64,000 bases of DNA, taken from positions 124,001 to 188,000 of the forward strand of contig JAFGRY010000048.1 of assembly GCA_016934955.1 (NCBI GenBank), in the 5' to 3' direction. Within the stretch, counting starts at the first letter, position 1, and each line of letters opens with the position of its first letter. The translations under genes were made by a program, and so were the position numbers. Positions 52,778 through 61,683 of the stretch are shown piece after piece. The notes below the pieces were generated by a model. That model was not told where the DNA came from, ran no database searches, and was given only the letters and a program-made list of their open reading frames with translations. The DNA is from a bacterium (lineage in GTDB: Bacteria > Zhuqueibacterota > QNDG01 > JAGLOF01).

Positions 52778-54145
52778 ATGCACGGTTCAAAGAATAAAAT
52801 CCTGATCGTCGATGATGATAAAAACATATCGGCAATTCTCGTCAATATTCTCGATTATGAAGGATATGAATGTGAATTCGCCTCCAACGGTAAATCGGCG
52901 CTGGCAAAGCTGAAAAAGAACCCGTACGACCTGGTGTTGCTTGACCTGGCGCTTCCCGATATCAGCGGTCTTGAAGTGCTCAAGGAAGCGGTGGATGACG
53001 GGAATTTCCACACACCGCAGGTGGTGATGATCTCGGGACAGGGCACCATTCACACTGCTCTGCGGGCCACGAGGATGGGAGCCTATGATTTTCTCGAGAA
53101 ACCGCTTGATTCCGAGCGAATTCTCGTGACCATAAAGAATGCCCTGGAAAAAGCGAAACTTGAACGAACCAGAAACCGGTTTCTCGCCGATATGAAACAG
53201 CAGTACTGTATGATCGGCGACAGCGAACCGATGAAGCGGGTAAAAGAACTGATCAGGCGTGCGGCTGAAACCGACAGCAAGGTGCTCATCGAAGGGGAAA
53301 ACGGTACCGGGAAAGAGCTGGTCGCAAGGGCGATTTATTACAACAGCGACCGGTCGGGTGAAAATTTCGTTACGGTCAACTGTGCCGCTATTCCTGAAAC
53401 GCTGGTGGAAAGCGAACTGTTCGGCCATAAGAAGGGTTCCTTTACCGATGCCGTGGCCGATAAAATGGGGCGCTTTCAGCAGGCGGACCGGGGAACCCTC
53501 TTCATGGACGAGATCGGAGACATGCACCTCACCATGCAGGCGAAGCTGCTGCGGGCCCTGGAGGACAATTCCATCGAAATGATCGGATCCGCCAAGCCGA
53601 TCAAAGTGGACGTGAGGATCATCGCCGCGACCAACCGGGATCTTCAGGAGGAGATGAGAAAAGGAAATTTCCGGGAAGATCTCTATTACCGGCTGAATGT
53701 TCTCTCGATCAAATTGCCGCCTCTTCGTGAACGGCGGGATGATATTCCCTTGCTCGTCGATCATTTTCTGGCACGGTTCTGTGAAGAGCAGGGAAAGGAA
53801 GCGAAGATCATTTCCCCCAGGGCGATGAAAGTGATCATGGGATATCACTGGCCGGGCAATGTACGGGAGCTGAGAAACATCATCGAGAAGATCGTCACCC
53901 TGGTAGATAAAAGTGCGATTCAGGATATGGATATGTCTCCGCTGCTGAAAAGCGGTACATCCCTGCCGGCGGTCTCGGATATTTCGCTCAGGGATGCGAA
54001 GCGGGATTTCGAAAGAACGTTTATCACCGCCAAGCTCAACGAACTCGACTGGAATATCTCTCTTGCCGCCGATTCACTGCAGATTCCGCGAACCTATCTG
54101 TATAAAAAAATGAAAAATTTGAACATCGAGCAGGCCGCCGGCTGA
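52778..54145 (+). CDS. NtrC-family response regulator with variant sigma-54 contact loop
   Basis: A 455-residue regulator from ATG 52778 (GGGAG upstream). Receiver domain: ILIVDDDKNIS with phospho-acceptor Asp56 in LLDLALPD. AAA+ domain: GENGTGKE (Walker A), GTLFMDEIGDM (Walker B), and a sigma-54 contact loop that reads GSFTDA rather than GAFTGA. C-terminal Fis-type helix-turn-helix: NISLAADSLQIPRTYLYKKMKNL. Overall it resembles NtrC/NtrX-type activators. The usual partner kinase gene is not adjacent; the nearest sensor (54835-56085) lacks a kinase domain. Confidence 0.9.
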   Translation: MHGSKNKILIVDDDKNISAILVNILDYEGYECEFASNGKSALAKLKKNPYDLVLLDLALPDISGLEVLKEAVDDGNFHTPQVVMISGQGTIHTALRATRMGAYDFLEKPLDSERILVTIKNALEKAKLERTRNRFLADMKQQYCMIGDSEPMKRVKELIRRAAETDSKVLIEGENGTGKELVARAIYYNSDRSGENFVTVNCAAIPETLVESELFGHKKGSFTDAVADKMGRFQQADRGTLFMDEIGDMHLTMQAKLLRALEDNSIEMIGSAKPIKVDVRIIAATNRDLQEEMRKGNFREDLYYRLNVLSIKLPPLRERRDDIPLLVDHFLARFCEEQGKEAKIISPRAMKVIMGYHWPGNVRELRNIIEKIVTLVDKSAIQDMDMSPLLKSGTSLPAVSDISLRDAKRDFERTFITAKLNELDWNISLAADSLQIPRTYLYKKMKNLNIEQAAG

Positions 54146-54176
54146 ACCCGGGGCAAGAGGGGACGGATGTGCGCGG

Positions 54177-54800
54177 CTAGTTCCCGATAATCTCGACGAT
54201 GGTTCCGGCGCCCGCGCGGTCGAAGAGTTCGATCACATCGCGGTTTCGCATACGAATACAGCCGTGTGACGCCGGGGTGCCGATAAGCCCTTCTTCATTG
54301 GTTCCGTGAATGTAGATATAGCGTTGAAACGAATCGACGCCCGGTCCCCGGTTCTTTCCCTGCTCGAGCCCCTCCAGCCACATGATGCGTGTCGTCACCA
54401 GGTCCTCCGGGGAGTCGGTTGCATCGGTATGGATCTCGGCGATCTCACCGGTACTGTTCCGGGAGACAAAAACGGTTCCGGGCGGGGCGCCGTCTCCGTA
54501 GCGGTATCTGATGCGGTGAGTGCCCGGCGGCGTTTTATTGCTGCCGGCCGCCGAACCCGTGCCGGCAGCGGCGGTGGACACGGGCCACTCCTTCATGACA
54601 GCGCCGTCCCGCATAAGATAGAGCCGTTGAGCGGGTACTGATACGATGATGTAGGTATCTCCCGTGCTGATGCGCCGCTCCCTGGTCAGCCGCTCCGATA
54701 CCGCCCTGAGCGCCGGGAGCTGCGGGGCCTCCCGCCTGGAACAGCCGGCAGTGGGCAGACAGAGCAGCAGGGTGCATGCGGCAATACGGATCATAGTCAT
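54177..54800 (-). CDS. L,D-transpeptidase (YkuD domain) lipoprotein
   Basis: A 207-residue exported protein. The signal CTLLLCLPTAGCSRRE ends in a lipobox with the lipidated Cys near residue 20. The YkuD domain reads YIIVSVPAQRLYLMRDGAVMKEWPVST and ends HGTNEEGLIGTPASHGCIRMRNRDVIELF, with the HGxx-SHGCIRM catalytic Cys/His motif. It forms 3-3 cross-links in peptidoglycan or ties lipoproteins to it, in the periplasm. It follows the sensor gene of the Ktr operon on the same strand after 34 nt and ends close to the convergent NtrC-type gene. Confidence 0.88.
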   Translation of the reverse strand: MTMIRIAACTLLLCLPTAGCSRREAPQLPALRAVSERLTRERRISTGDTYIIVSVPAQRLYLMRDGAVMKEWPVSTAAAGTGSAAGSNKTPPGTHRIRYRYGDGAPPGTVFVSRNSTGEIAEIHTDATDSPEDLVTTRIMWLEGLEQGKNRGPGVDSFQRYIYIHGTNEEGLIGTPASHGCIRMRNRDVIELFDRAGAGTIVEIIGN

Positions 54801-54834
54801 GGCTTTTCCCCCGGACGGAGCATATCGGGACCGG

Positions 54835-56085
54835 TCATTTAATAACGATGATGATGCTGTCGATCTTTCCCACTTTGTTGATATTGGGAATGATGACCGC
54901 CTTTTTTCCCCTGATGGTGTGTCTGGTGGTTTTTATCGTGGTTTCCGTACGTCCCCGTTTCTGAATATTCTCGATTATCTGTTTCAGCGGTTCCCAGAGC
55001 AGGGGAAGCTCCTGGAGCGTGTTGGTGTCGAAATCGGCCACGTTCCCGACCAGTTCCTTGGCATTGTCATTGATGTGGCTGATGGTCAGATCGGGCGTGA
55101 GAATGATGATCGCTTCGCTTACCTCTTCGGTGATCCGAAAGAGATTCCGTTTGTCGGCCACGATCTTGTCCGTCTTCAGTTTGTTCAGCCGCTGCAGGTC
55201 CTTGAGAGCGTTTTCGAACGAGCGTGACAGTTCACCCAGTTCGTCTTCTGTGTGCGTCTCGCGCATATCGATATCGACATTGCCGCGGGCGATGGATTTA
55301 AGAATCCGTTTGAGCTTTCTATATGGCAGGAAAATCCGGTAGGGCAGGTAAAATATGAGAAAAATGAGCAGCAGCGCGGTGATCATCAGGAGCGTGATCG
55401 TGTTGCGCTGGGCCCGCACCGAATAGCTGAGCCCTTCCCTGCTGTGTTCGATGAGCCGTGACCGCGAATCCGATGTGATATCTTCGCTGATGCTGATCAT
55501 GTTGCCCGAAATCGTCTTCAGTTCGGTAAAGAGCTTCGCCTTTTCAGTGGAGAGTTTCGAACTCGCGTAAAAAAGCGGATCGGACATATCGGAGAGTGAA
55601 GAGACCCCTTCTTTGCCGGACTGGCTGTTCCGGGACATATTATTGAGTTTTTCTTCATAGTCGATGATCTGTCTCTGCAGATTGAGCAGCGTGCGGGGAT
55701 TTTCCTGCAGATTGAGGACGAGCTGATCCAGCCGGCCCCGGTACTGGCCAAGCATCTCTTTCAGGGTGTCGCATTCGGAGCTGTACCGGTCGGTGAGCTC
55801 GCCGATGCGGGATATGCTCTCTTCGGTTTGCAGGAGGATCTCTTTGTTGATGCTGATGTAGGCGGTATCGAGATAGATGATAAAATTCTTTTCCTCACGC
55901 CGGGCCTTGAGAACATTGAGCGTGATCGATTCCCCGATCTCGGAAAGCTGGGCATCCTGATAGGCGACCTGTTCGATCTTCAGTGCCATGCGGTTCATAA
56001 ATGAGAGCGAGAGCAGCGATGTGCCCAGCGAGATTGCCGCAACGGTAAAGAGCGCGAATTGAATTCTGCCTTTGCCTGTTTTCAT
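54835..56085 (-). CDS. HAMP-PAS membrane sensor protein without kinase domain
   Basis: A 416-residue protein. TM1 lies at about residues 9-32, a long helical periplasmic domain at 33-230, and TM2 (TLLMITALLLIFLIFYLPY) at about 233-252. Then YRKLKRILKSIARGNVDIDMRETHTEDELGELSRSFENAL is a HAMP domain and TEEVSEAIIILTPDLTISHINDNAKELVG starts a PAS domain that ends at the C-terminus. No H-box or HATPase follows, so the signal must go to a partner. Its ATG overlaps the trkA-like stop (TGATG), so it is made with the potassium system. Confidence 0.82.
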   Translation of the reverse strand: MKTGKGRIQFALFTVAAISLGTSLLSLSFMNRMALKIEQVAYQDAQLSEIGESITLNVLKARREEKNFIIYLDTAYISINKEILLQTEESISRIGELTDRYSSECDTLKEMLGQYRGRLDQLVLNLQENPRTLLNLQRQIIDYEEKLNNMSRNSQSGKEGVSSLSDMSDPLFYASSKLSTEKAKLFTELKTISGNMISISEDITSDSRSRLIEHSREGLSYSVRAQRNTITLLMITALLLIFLIFYLPYRIFLPYRKLKRILKSIARGNVDIDMRETHTEDELGELSRSFENALKDLQRLNKLKTDKIVADKRNLFRITEEVSEAIIILTPDLTISHINDNAKELVGNVADFDTNTLQELPLLWEPLKQIIENIQKRGRTETTIKTTRHTIRGKKAVIIPNINKVGKIDSIIIVIK

Positions 56086-56780
56086 CAGCGCTTCCCTTTA
56101 CTGAGCGCCAGTTTCTCAACATCGGACTCGGCCCCCACCACAACGAGGATATCGCCGGGCTCAATAATATCATCGGATCCGGGCAGGTCGTTCAGTGAGA
56201 CTGAATGAATGACCCGTCCGTCGTTGTCGATACGGGTTACCGGTTTCTGAATGGCGATGATATTGACGCCGTAGTTCTTCCGGATGTCCAGCTCTTTTAA
56301 TGTCTTGCCGACGAATTCTTTTCGTGTCTCCACTTCCACGAGACTGTGGCCGGTAGAGAGCGAAATTTTTTCCTTGATCTCCGGAGCGAGCATTTTTTTT
56401 GCGATGTTTTCTCCGGCCTGCTCTTCGATGATGATCACCTGATCGGCACCGACCTGCCGGAGTACATCGGCATAGAGACTGTTGGCTGCCCTGGCGATAA
56501 TCGGATGAACACCCATTTTCTTCAGAATGACGGTGGTGAGGATGGCCTCCTCCTGGGCTTCGCCCAGGGCGACCACGGCCGCATCGACATCGTCGATATC
56601 CGCTGCCTTCATTGCGGTTTCATCGGTGGAATTCAGGGCAACGGCGATGGCAACTTTATCCTTTACTTCTTCAACTCGTTCAGGGTTGTTATCTATGGCA
56701 ATGACATCGGCACCGTGCTCCGTGAGCGTTTGAATGATTTTTGTACCGAATCTGCCGAGACCAATGACAGCGAATTGCAT
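56085..56780 (-). CDS. Potassium uptake regulator KtrA/TrkA-like (RCK domains)
   Basis: A 231-residue cytoplasmic RCK protein: AVIGLGRFGTKI is the NAD/ATP-binding turn, DNNPERVEEVKD the following Asp, and VVALGEAQEEAILTTVILKKMG the RCK-N end; RCK-C spans about 140-225. A ring of such subunits gates a KtrB-type channel with nucleotide control. The Ktr form has one RCK unit like this, whereas TrkA has two. SD and ATG follow 14 nt from the transporter's stop codon, in order transporter, regulator, sensor. Confidence 0.92.
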   Translation of the reverse strand: MQFAVIGLGRFGTKIIQTLTEHGADVIAIDNNPERVEEVKDKVAIAVALNSTDETAMKAADIDDVDAAVVALGEAQEEAILTTVILKKMGVHPIIARAANSLYADVLRQVGADQVIIIEEQAGENIAKKMLAPEIKEKISLSTGHSLVEVETRKEFVGKTLKELDIRKNYGVNIIAIQKPVTRIDNDGRVIHSVSLNDLPGSDDIIEPGDILVVVGAESDVEKLALSKGKR

Positions 56781-56794
56781 GATGCCTCCACGTG

Positions 56795-58549
56795 TTATCC
56801 GATCATAATGTGGGCGTCGGGATACGTCAGTTTTCCGGTGACCGCCTTTCGCGCCAGCGCGAGCCCGAATGTCAGCGGGCCGATTCTCCCCAGATACATG
56901 AGCAGGGTGATCAGCAGTTTTCCGTTGATCGACAGTTCCGGAGTAATTCCCAGGGAAAGCCCCACAGTGGCGAAGGCGGAAACCGTTTCAAAGAGAAGGT
57001 GCAGGTAGGGCTTGTCTTCAACGATCAGCAGGCCGATGAAAATAGTGAAAACCAGAAACAGCGCCATCACCAGCAGGGCGAGCACTTTCATCACCGCCGA
57101 CGGGGGAATGGTACGCCGGGAAAATTCTATGCGGCTTCTCCCGCTGAGAATGCTTTTCACCGATAGAATCAGTATGGCGAATGTTGACGTTTTTATTCCT
57201 CCCCCGGTTGAACCGGGAGACGCCCCGATGAACATGAGAACGAGAATGACGGTCAGGGTGAGGGGACTCACCGTGGTGAGCGGCACCGTATTGAAGCCGG
57301 CGGTCCTGGCGGTTACCGACTGAAAAAGCGCCGCCCAGAATTTGCCGGGCAGGGGTGTGTTTATGAGGGATTTGTCGAATTCGAAAAAGAAAAATATAAA
57401 GAAGCCGGTGAGCAGCAGTCCGCCGCTCGTCATAAGAACGAGTTTTGAATGCGCGGAAAGCCGCACCCTCGCTTCTTTCCGGTGGCGCATGCGCGTAAGC
57501 TCCGAAACCACGATGAACCCCAGTCCCCCCACGATAATCAGGGACATGATGATGATGTTGATCACCGGGTCCGCGACAAACTGTACCAGGGAGTCGCTGA
57601 AGAGAGAGAAGCCCGCGTTGCAGAAGGCGGAGATCGAATGGAAGGCGCTGAAGTAGGCGGCTTGTCCGGGTGAGGAGAAATGAAACACCCAGCGGGCGAA
57701 CAGGGCGACGGCACCGATGAATTCAATCAGGAGGGTCATCTTGAAAATGTAAAATATCATTGAATAGAGGTTCTGCTCCTCTTCGAACATTTCCTGGATG
57801 AATTTTCGCTGCCCCAGGGTGAATTTGCCGATGAGAATGGCGACGAAAGCGGAGTACGTCATGATCCCGAGACCGCCCAGCTGGATCAGGACAAGGATCA
57901 CCAGCTGGCCGAAGGTTGAAAAATAGGTGGGCGTGTCCTGTACGATAAGTCCCGTGACGCAGGTGGCGGACGTCGCGGTAAAGAGGGCATCGGTAATCGA
58001 TGCTCCCTGACCGTCGGATGTGGCCGCCGGGAACGTCAGCAGGACGGTCCCGATGAGAATGGTGGTCATGAAGCTGAGCACCACGATCTGGGGCGTGTTC
58101 AGGCGAATTCCGTGGAGCACCCGGGAAAACGTGCGGCTCTGAGTAAACCCGTAGAAAGCGACAAGTCCGTGACGAATGACGATAATGCCGGTGATCGTCT
58201 TGATCGAGAACAGCTGCAGCAGCAGAATAAGTGCGACCACAAGATCGAACCAGTACCGCTTGAAATAGAGACTGCGCGGAAAGGAGAAATAGTACTGCAG
58301 TGCGCCGTTGACGAGAAAGGTCAGGATAACGATGTAGTTGATCGCGACCGCCAGGAAGCCCGCGACAGCGGGAAGCTGCCAGCGAAGTCCGTCCTGCATG
58401 ACAAGCAGGGACAGTGCCAGGAAGGAGAGAACAAGGATCCAGCGCCAGAACAGAATCATGGCGGAGGGGGTGGTGCGGGTGGTTCGCACAACCCTGGACG
58501 TTTTCCAGAGAAGCAGTTTTTCAAACAGTTTTTTAATGTATGTGATCAT
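56795..58549 (-). CDS. KtrB/TrkH-type potassium transporter with N-terminal membrane extension
   Basis: A 584-residue SKT-family membrane protein. Four selectivity-filter loops are visible: TSATCVTGLIV, SAFCNAGFSLF, ARTAGFNTVPL and SAFATVGLSLG. KtrB is typically about 450 residues; here about 140 N-terminal residues add extra helices ending in a basic stretch (RHGLVAFYGFTQSRTFSRVLHGIRL) that looks S4-like. Larger transporters of this kind are known in Bacteroidota. It mediates Na+- or proton-linked K+ uptake. No good SD precedes ATG 58549. Confidence 0.9.
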   Translation of the reverse strand: MITYIKKLFEKLLLWKTSRVVRTTRTTPSAMILFWRWILVLSFLALSLLVMQDGLRWQLPAVAGFLAVAINYIVILTFLVNGALQYYFSFPRSLYFKRYWFDLVVALILLLQLFSIKTITGIIVIRHGLVAFYGFTQSRTFSRVLHGIRLNTPQIVVLSFMTTILIGTVLLTFPAATSDGQGASITDALFTATSATCVTGLIVQDTPTYFSTFGQLVILVLIQLGGLGIMTYSAFVAILIGKFTLGQRKFIQEMFEEEQNLYSMIFYIFKMTLLIEFIGAVALFARWVFHFSSPGQAAYFSAFHSISAFCNAGFSLFSDSLVQFVADPVINIIIMSLIIVGGLGFIVVSELTRMRHRKEARVRLSAHSKLVLMTSGGLLLTGFFIFFFFEFDKSLINTPLPGKFWAALFQSVTARTAGFNTVPLTTVSPLTLTVILVLMFIGASPGSTGGGIKTSTFAILILSVKSILSGRSRIEFSRRTIPPSAVMKVLALLVMALFLVFTIFIGLLIVEDKPYLHLLFETVSAFATVGLSLGITPELSINGKLLITLLMYLGRIGPLTFGLALARKAVTGKLTYPDAHIMIG

Positions 58550-58677
58550 ATTTGTTACAAGTTAGGCAAAAAGGAGAAAAATTCAAGCGGAATCTTATTG
58601 TAAGAAAAAATAATTCTCAGGGGCGGTAAAGAGACGGTACGGAAGCGTCCTGCCTCCGATGCAGGGGTATGGACGGG

Positions 58678-59049
58678 TCAGGAATCGAGAAAATCTTCGG
58701 CGTCATCGAGATTGTCGAAATGGGCGGATTCATAATGATGATGCATCTTGGCGATGCGGTTGATCTGCATGCCCCCGAGCGGCGTTTTGCCGACATACCG
58801 GGCGACTTTGCTCACGCCGGCCCGCTCCGCGTAGCTGATCGCTTCTTCGTGGACTGCCTGAACCTGAGGATTACCGGGAATGTACTCGCTGACATCCGCG
58901 AGTACCGTGAAACCCGGCTGGCAGCGGTCGATCGCGGCGCAGTATTCATCTTTCATGCGTTCGGCCTCTGCGAGGTCGTGCATCCCCTTGAGACAAAGAT
59001 AAATACGGTTTTTCGCCGGATCCGCCTTCGCGTAGGAATCGGTTTTCAT
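58678..59049 (-). CDS. STAS/SpoIIAA-like domain protein
   Basis: A 123-residue soluble protein. NRIYLCLKGMHDLAEAERMKDEYCAAIDRCQPGFTVLADVSEYIPGNPQVQAVHEEAISYAE fits the SpoIIAA-like (STAS) fold: the beta-alpha repeat and the helix after the DVS loop. There is no obvious Ser/Thr phosphorylation site of anti-anti-sigma type in the usual place. The family often has unknown function. It lies 187 nt from the S9 peptidase gene, on the same strand, in a region with a long hairpin. Confidence 0.68.
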   Translation of the reverse strand: MKTDSYAKADPAKNRIYLCLKGMHDLAEAERMKDEYCAAIDRCQPGFTVLADVSEYIPGNPQVQAVHEEAISYAERAGVSKVARYVGKTPLGGMQINRIAKMHHHYESAHFDNLDDAEDFLDS

Positions 59050-59187
59050 TGGCTTCTCCCTGGATGATGGGTCCTGAACGTTTGTGAAAAAATGCGGCAG
59101 AATTCATGCCTGGGTATACGGGTGCGAAGATCAAATGCGATAAGTGCTTTATTTACAAAGCGACATCGGGAAGTGACGTTTCTGTTT

Positions 59188-59227
59188 GCCCGCGGCCGGC
59201 ATTCACATGTGAAAACCGGCCGCGGGC
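59188..59227. repeat. Long perfect inverted repeat with nested palindrome
   Basis: GCCCGCGGCCGG (59188-59199) and CCGGCCGCGGGC (59216-59227) form a 12-bp G/C stem. Inside the loop, TTCACATGTGAA is a further 12-bp palindrome. It lies between the S9 peptidase stop (59237, minus) and the STAS-like gene. No T-run follows the stem on the minus strand, so it is not a standard terminator. Confidence 0.7.
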
Positions 59228-59236
59228 GCATGCCGT

Positions 59237-61648
59237 TTACCGGTTGACGATGTGCCTGTTTTTTACATGAGTGTCGAACCAGTCGAACATCTCGGCCAGC
59301 ACATGCAGGACCGACTCCCGGGCCCGGTACCCGTGGCTTTCATTGGGGAGCATCACCAGTCTGGCGGTGGCGCCGTGTCCCTTGAGGGCGTGGAAAAAAC
59401 GCTCGGACTGGATCGGAAACGTGCCGGAATTGTTGTCGGCCATGCCGTGGATCAGCAGGATCGGTTCATTCACCTTGTCCGCATGCATGAACGGGGAGAG
59501 GGTGAAATAGATCCGCGGCGCTTCCCAGAAGGTGCGGCGTTCACTCTGGAATCCAAATGGTGTCAGGGTGCGGTTATAGGCGCCGCTGCGGGCGATACCG
59601 GCGGCAAAAAGATCACAGTGGGCCAGGAGATTGGCTGTCATGAACGCACCGTAACTGTGACCGCCGACACCCACCCGATTCGGATCGATCACTCCCATTT
59701 CGTCAAGTTTGTCTATGGCGGCTCTGGCGCTGCCGACGATCTGTTCGACGAATGTATCGTTCATGGTTTCAGGATCACCGACCACGGGCATCTGGGCGCC
59801 GTCGAGCACCGCGTACCCCTGCGTGAGGAAAAAGAGCTGAGAGTACCCTCTGAAGAACGTGAAACGATGGGCGGAGCCGCGCACCTGGCCGGCGATGGCG
59901 GGATCGCTGTATTCAACGGGATAGGCCCAGAGGACAAGCGGGAGACGTTCCCCCTGCCTGTAGTTCACCGGCAGATAGAGCGTCCCGGAAAGATCCACGC
60001 CGTCATCCCGTGTGTATGTGATCAGCTGCTTGCTGATGCCGGTCAGCTGGGGGGCGGGATCGCTGAAGCGGGTGAGCTGTCGCCGTGTGTTTTTCTTCAG
60101 GCTCACCAGGAAGTAGTTAGGAACATCGGTCTTTGACTCATGCTGAATGACGATAGAGTCCGTGCCGTTCCCGGAAAAGCCGCTGAAGGTTTCGTAACAG
60201 GCTTCTCCGCACTGGAAGAGCCGTTTCGTTTTCAGGGTAGTGAGGTCCATTTTGTCCAGGAAGGGCCGGTCTCCCCGGGGGGACGCGCCCGGCCCGCTGA
60301 GATAGATGCTGTTCCCTTCGGTTATCAGCACGGTTTCACCCCGTGCCGTTTCCCTGGCCACGGGTCTGCCCGGATCTCCATACCGGTCCTGGGTGCTGAG
60401 GTCGAAAATCACTTTGGGTTCGGTTGCGGGTTTGTCCACATGTACCAGTGACGTCGTCGACCATCTGCGGGTCCAGTCATATTCACTGATCAGGGCCAGC
60501 CCTTTTTTTTCAAGCCAGCCGATACCGGCAAAACGGTGATGCGTCTGGTACAGGGGGCGCGGCGTACCGGTGAAGGGTGCCGGGAGAGTATACAGTTCAT
60601 CCCGGAATTCTGTTTCGGTTTTGGGATCGCCGCCATCGAGCGCTTCGACCCAGACAAGGGCGGCATCTTCGAGGGGGCGCCAGGACATGCTTCTCGGACC
60701 GGTCTGAACACCATGCAGCGGCACCTGATCGGCCAGGGGCAGATCTGCCACCCGGCGGACGAGAGCGCCGCGGCTGTCCCAGATTTCCAGGACATGGGGA
60801 AATGAATAATAGCTCACCGCGTAGGAGTAGGGACGCTCGATCCGGTCCACCAGGAGATAGCGTCCGTCCGGTGAGTAGTCGGCCGAGGAGTAAATACCGC
60901 TCTCTCCCAGGGGGGTGACGGCACCGGTCTCTGTGTCGATCTCCATGAGTCGGCTGGTCGCGTAGTAGTCAAAAAGCGCTTCATCGCGGGGATCCTTCAG
61001 CAGATCCTGATAGGTCCTGACCTGCGAGACGGTTCCGTCGCTTTCCTGGACAACGGGACCCGCGGGCACCCGGGATGGTTGCGGCGGTTCACCTCGTCCA
61101 GCGGGGATCATCCAGACGAGGAGCCGTTTTCCGTCCGGGTGCCAGATGTACCCCCGGCCGGCCGTGAGATTGAGAACAGCCGCGGTGAGCCGTCTGGCCC
61201 GGCCGGTGCCGACGTCGGCAATCCAGAGTTCGGCCCCGGTGTCGGTATAGCGGGGAAACGTGATCAGACGTTCGTCCGGTGACCAGCGGGCCCGTCCCAG
61301 CAGCGCGTTTTCGGGCAGCATGATTTCCGTCTCTTTTCCGGTCGCGATTTCCTTAATGGTAATCCCGGTATAGAAGGTCGTCTGCTGCCTGCTGTTGTTG
61401 GCGGGCGTGATCCGGATCCCGGCGATCCGCAGCAGCGGCTGGGAAAGGTAGCCGATTGACGGCATCGATTCATAGGCGGAAAGCATGAGGTGCCGGCCCG
61501 AGGGGCTGACATCGGCCGAGGGAGTCGGGGGTGCTTCCACGATGTCGATGACCTCCTGCGGAGGAAGCTTGTAGGGCGTCTGGGCCAAGACCGCACCTGC
61601 AGGCAGCAGTGCCGTGAGCAGCCACAGCGGAATGATACATTTTTTCAT
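59237..61648 (-). CDS. S9-family prolyl oligopeptidase-like peptidase, exported
   Basis: An 803-residue enzyme with signal peptide MKKCIIPLWLLTALLPAGAVLAQ. A WD/propeller domain (residues about 60-520, e.g. LGRARWSPDERLITFPRYTD) precedes the alpha/beta hydrolase domain. Catalytic Ser is in VGGHSYGAFMT, Asp in HGMADNNSGTFP and His in NESHGYRA. It is near the glutamyl-type/S9D peptidases in layout and length. It acts in the periplasm or outside the cell on peptides. It stands upstream of a 12-bp inverted repeat; the pgi gene precedes it after 35 nt. Confidence 0.9.
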   Translation of the reverse strand: MKKCIIPLWLLTALLPAGAVLAQTPYKLPPQEVIDIVEAPPTPSADVSPSGRHLMLSAYESMPSIGYLSQPLLRIAGIRITPANNSRQQTTFYTGITIKEIATGKETEIMLPENALLGRARWSPDERLITFPRYTDTGAELWIADVGTGRARRLTAAVLNLTAGRGYIWHPDGKRLLVWMIPAGRGEPPQPSRVPAGPVVQESDGTVSQVRTYQDLLKDPRDEALFDYYATSRLMEIDTETGAVTPLGESGIYSSADYSPDGRYLLVDRIERPYSYAVSYYSFPHVLEIWDSRGALVRRVADLPLADQVPLHGVQTGPRSMSWRPLEDAALVWVEALDGGDPKTETEFRDELYTLPAPFTGTPRPLYQTHHRFAGIGWLEKKGLALISEYDWTRRWSTTSLVHVDKPATEPKVIFDLSTQDRYGDPGRPVARETARGETVLITEGNSIYLSGPGASPRGDRPFLDKMDLTTLKTKRLFQCGEACYETFSGFSGNGTDSIVIQHESKTDVPNYFLVSLKKNTRRQLTRFSDPAPQLTGISKQLITYTRDDGVDLSGTLYLPVNYRQGERLPLVLWAYPVEYSDPAIAGQVRGSAHRFTFFRGYSQLFFLTQGYAVLDGAQMPVVGDPETMNDTFVEQIVGSARAAIDKLDEMGVIDPNRVGVGGHSYGAFMTANLLAHCDLFAAGIARSGAYNRTLTPFGFQSERRTFWEAPRIYFTLSPFMHADKVNEPILLIHGMADNNSGTFPIQSERFFHALKGHGATARLVMLPNESHGYRARESVLHVLAEMFDWFDTHVKNRHIVNR

Positions 61649-61683
61649 GGAGTACCTCCTTTATTGGGATTACGGGCACGCGT

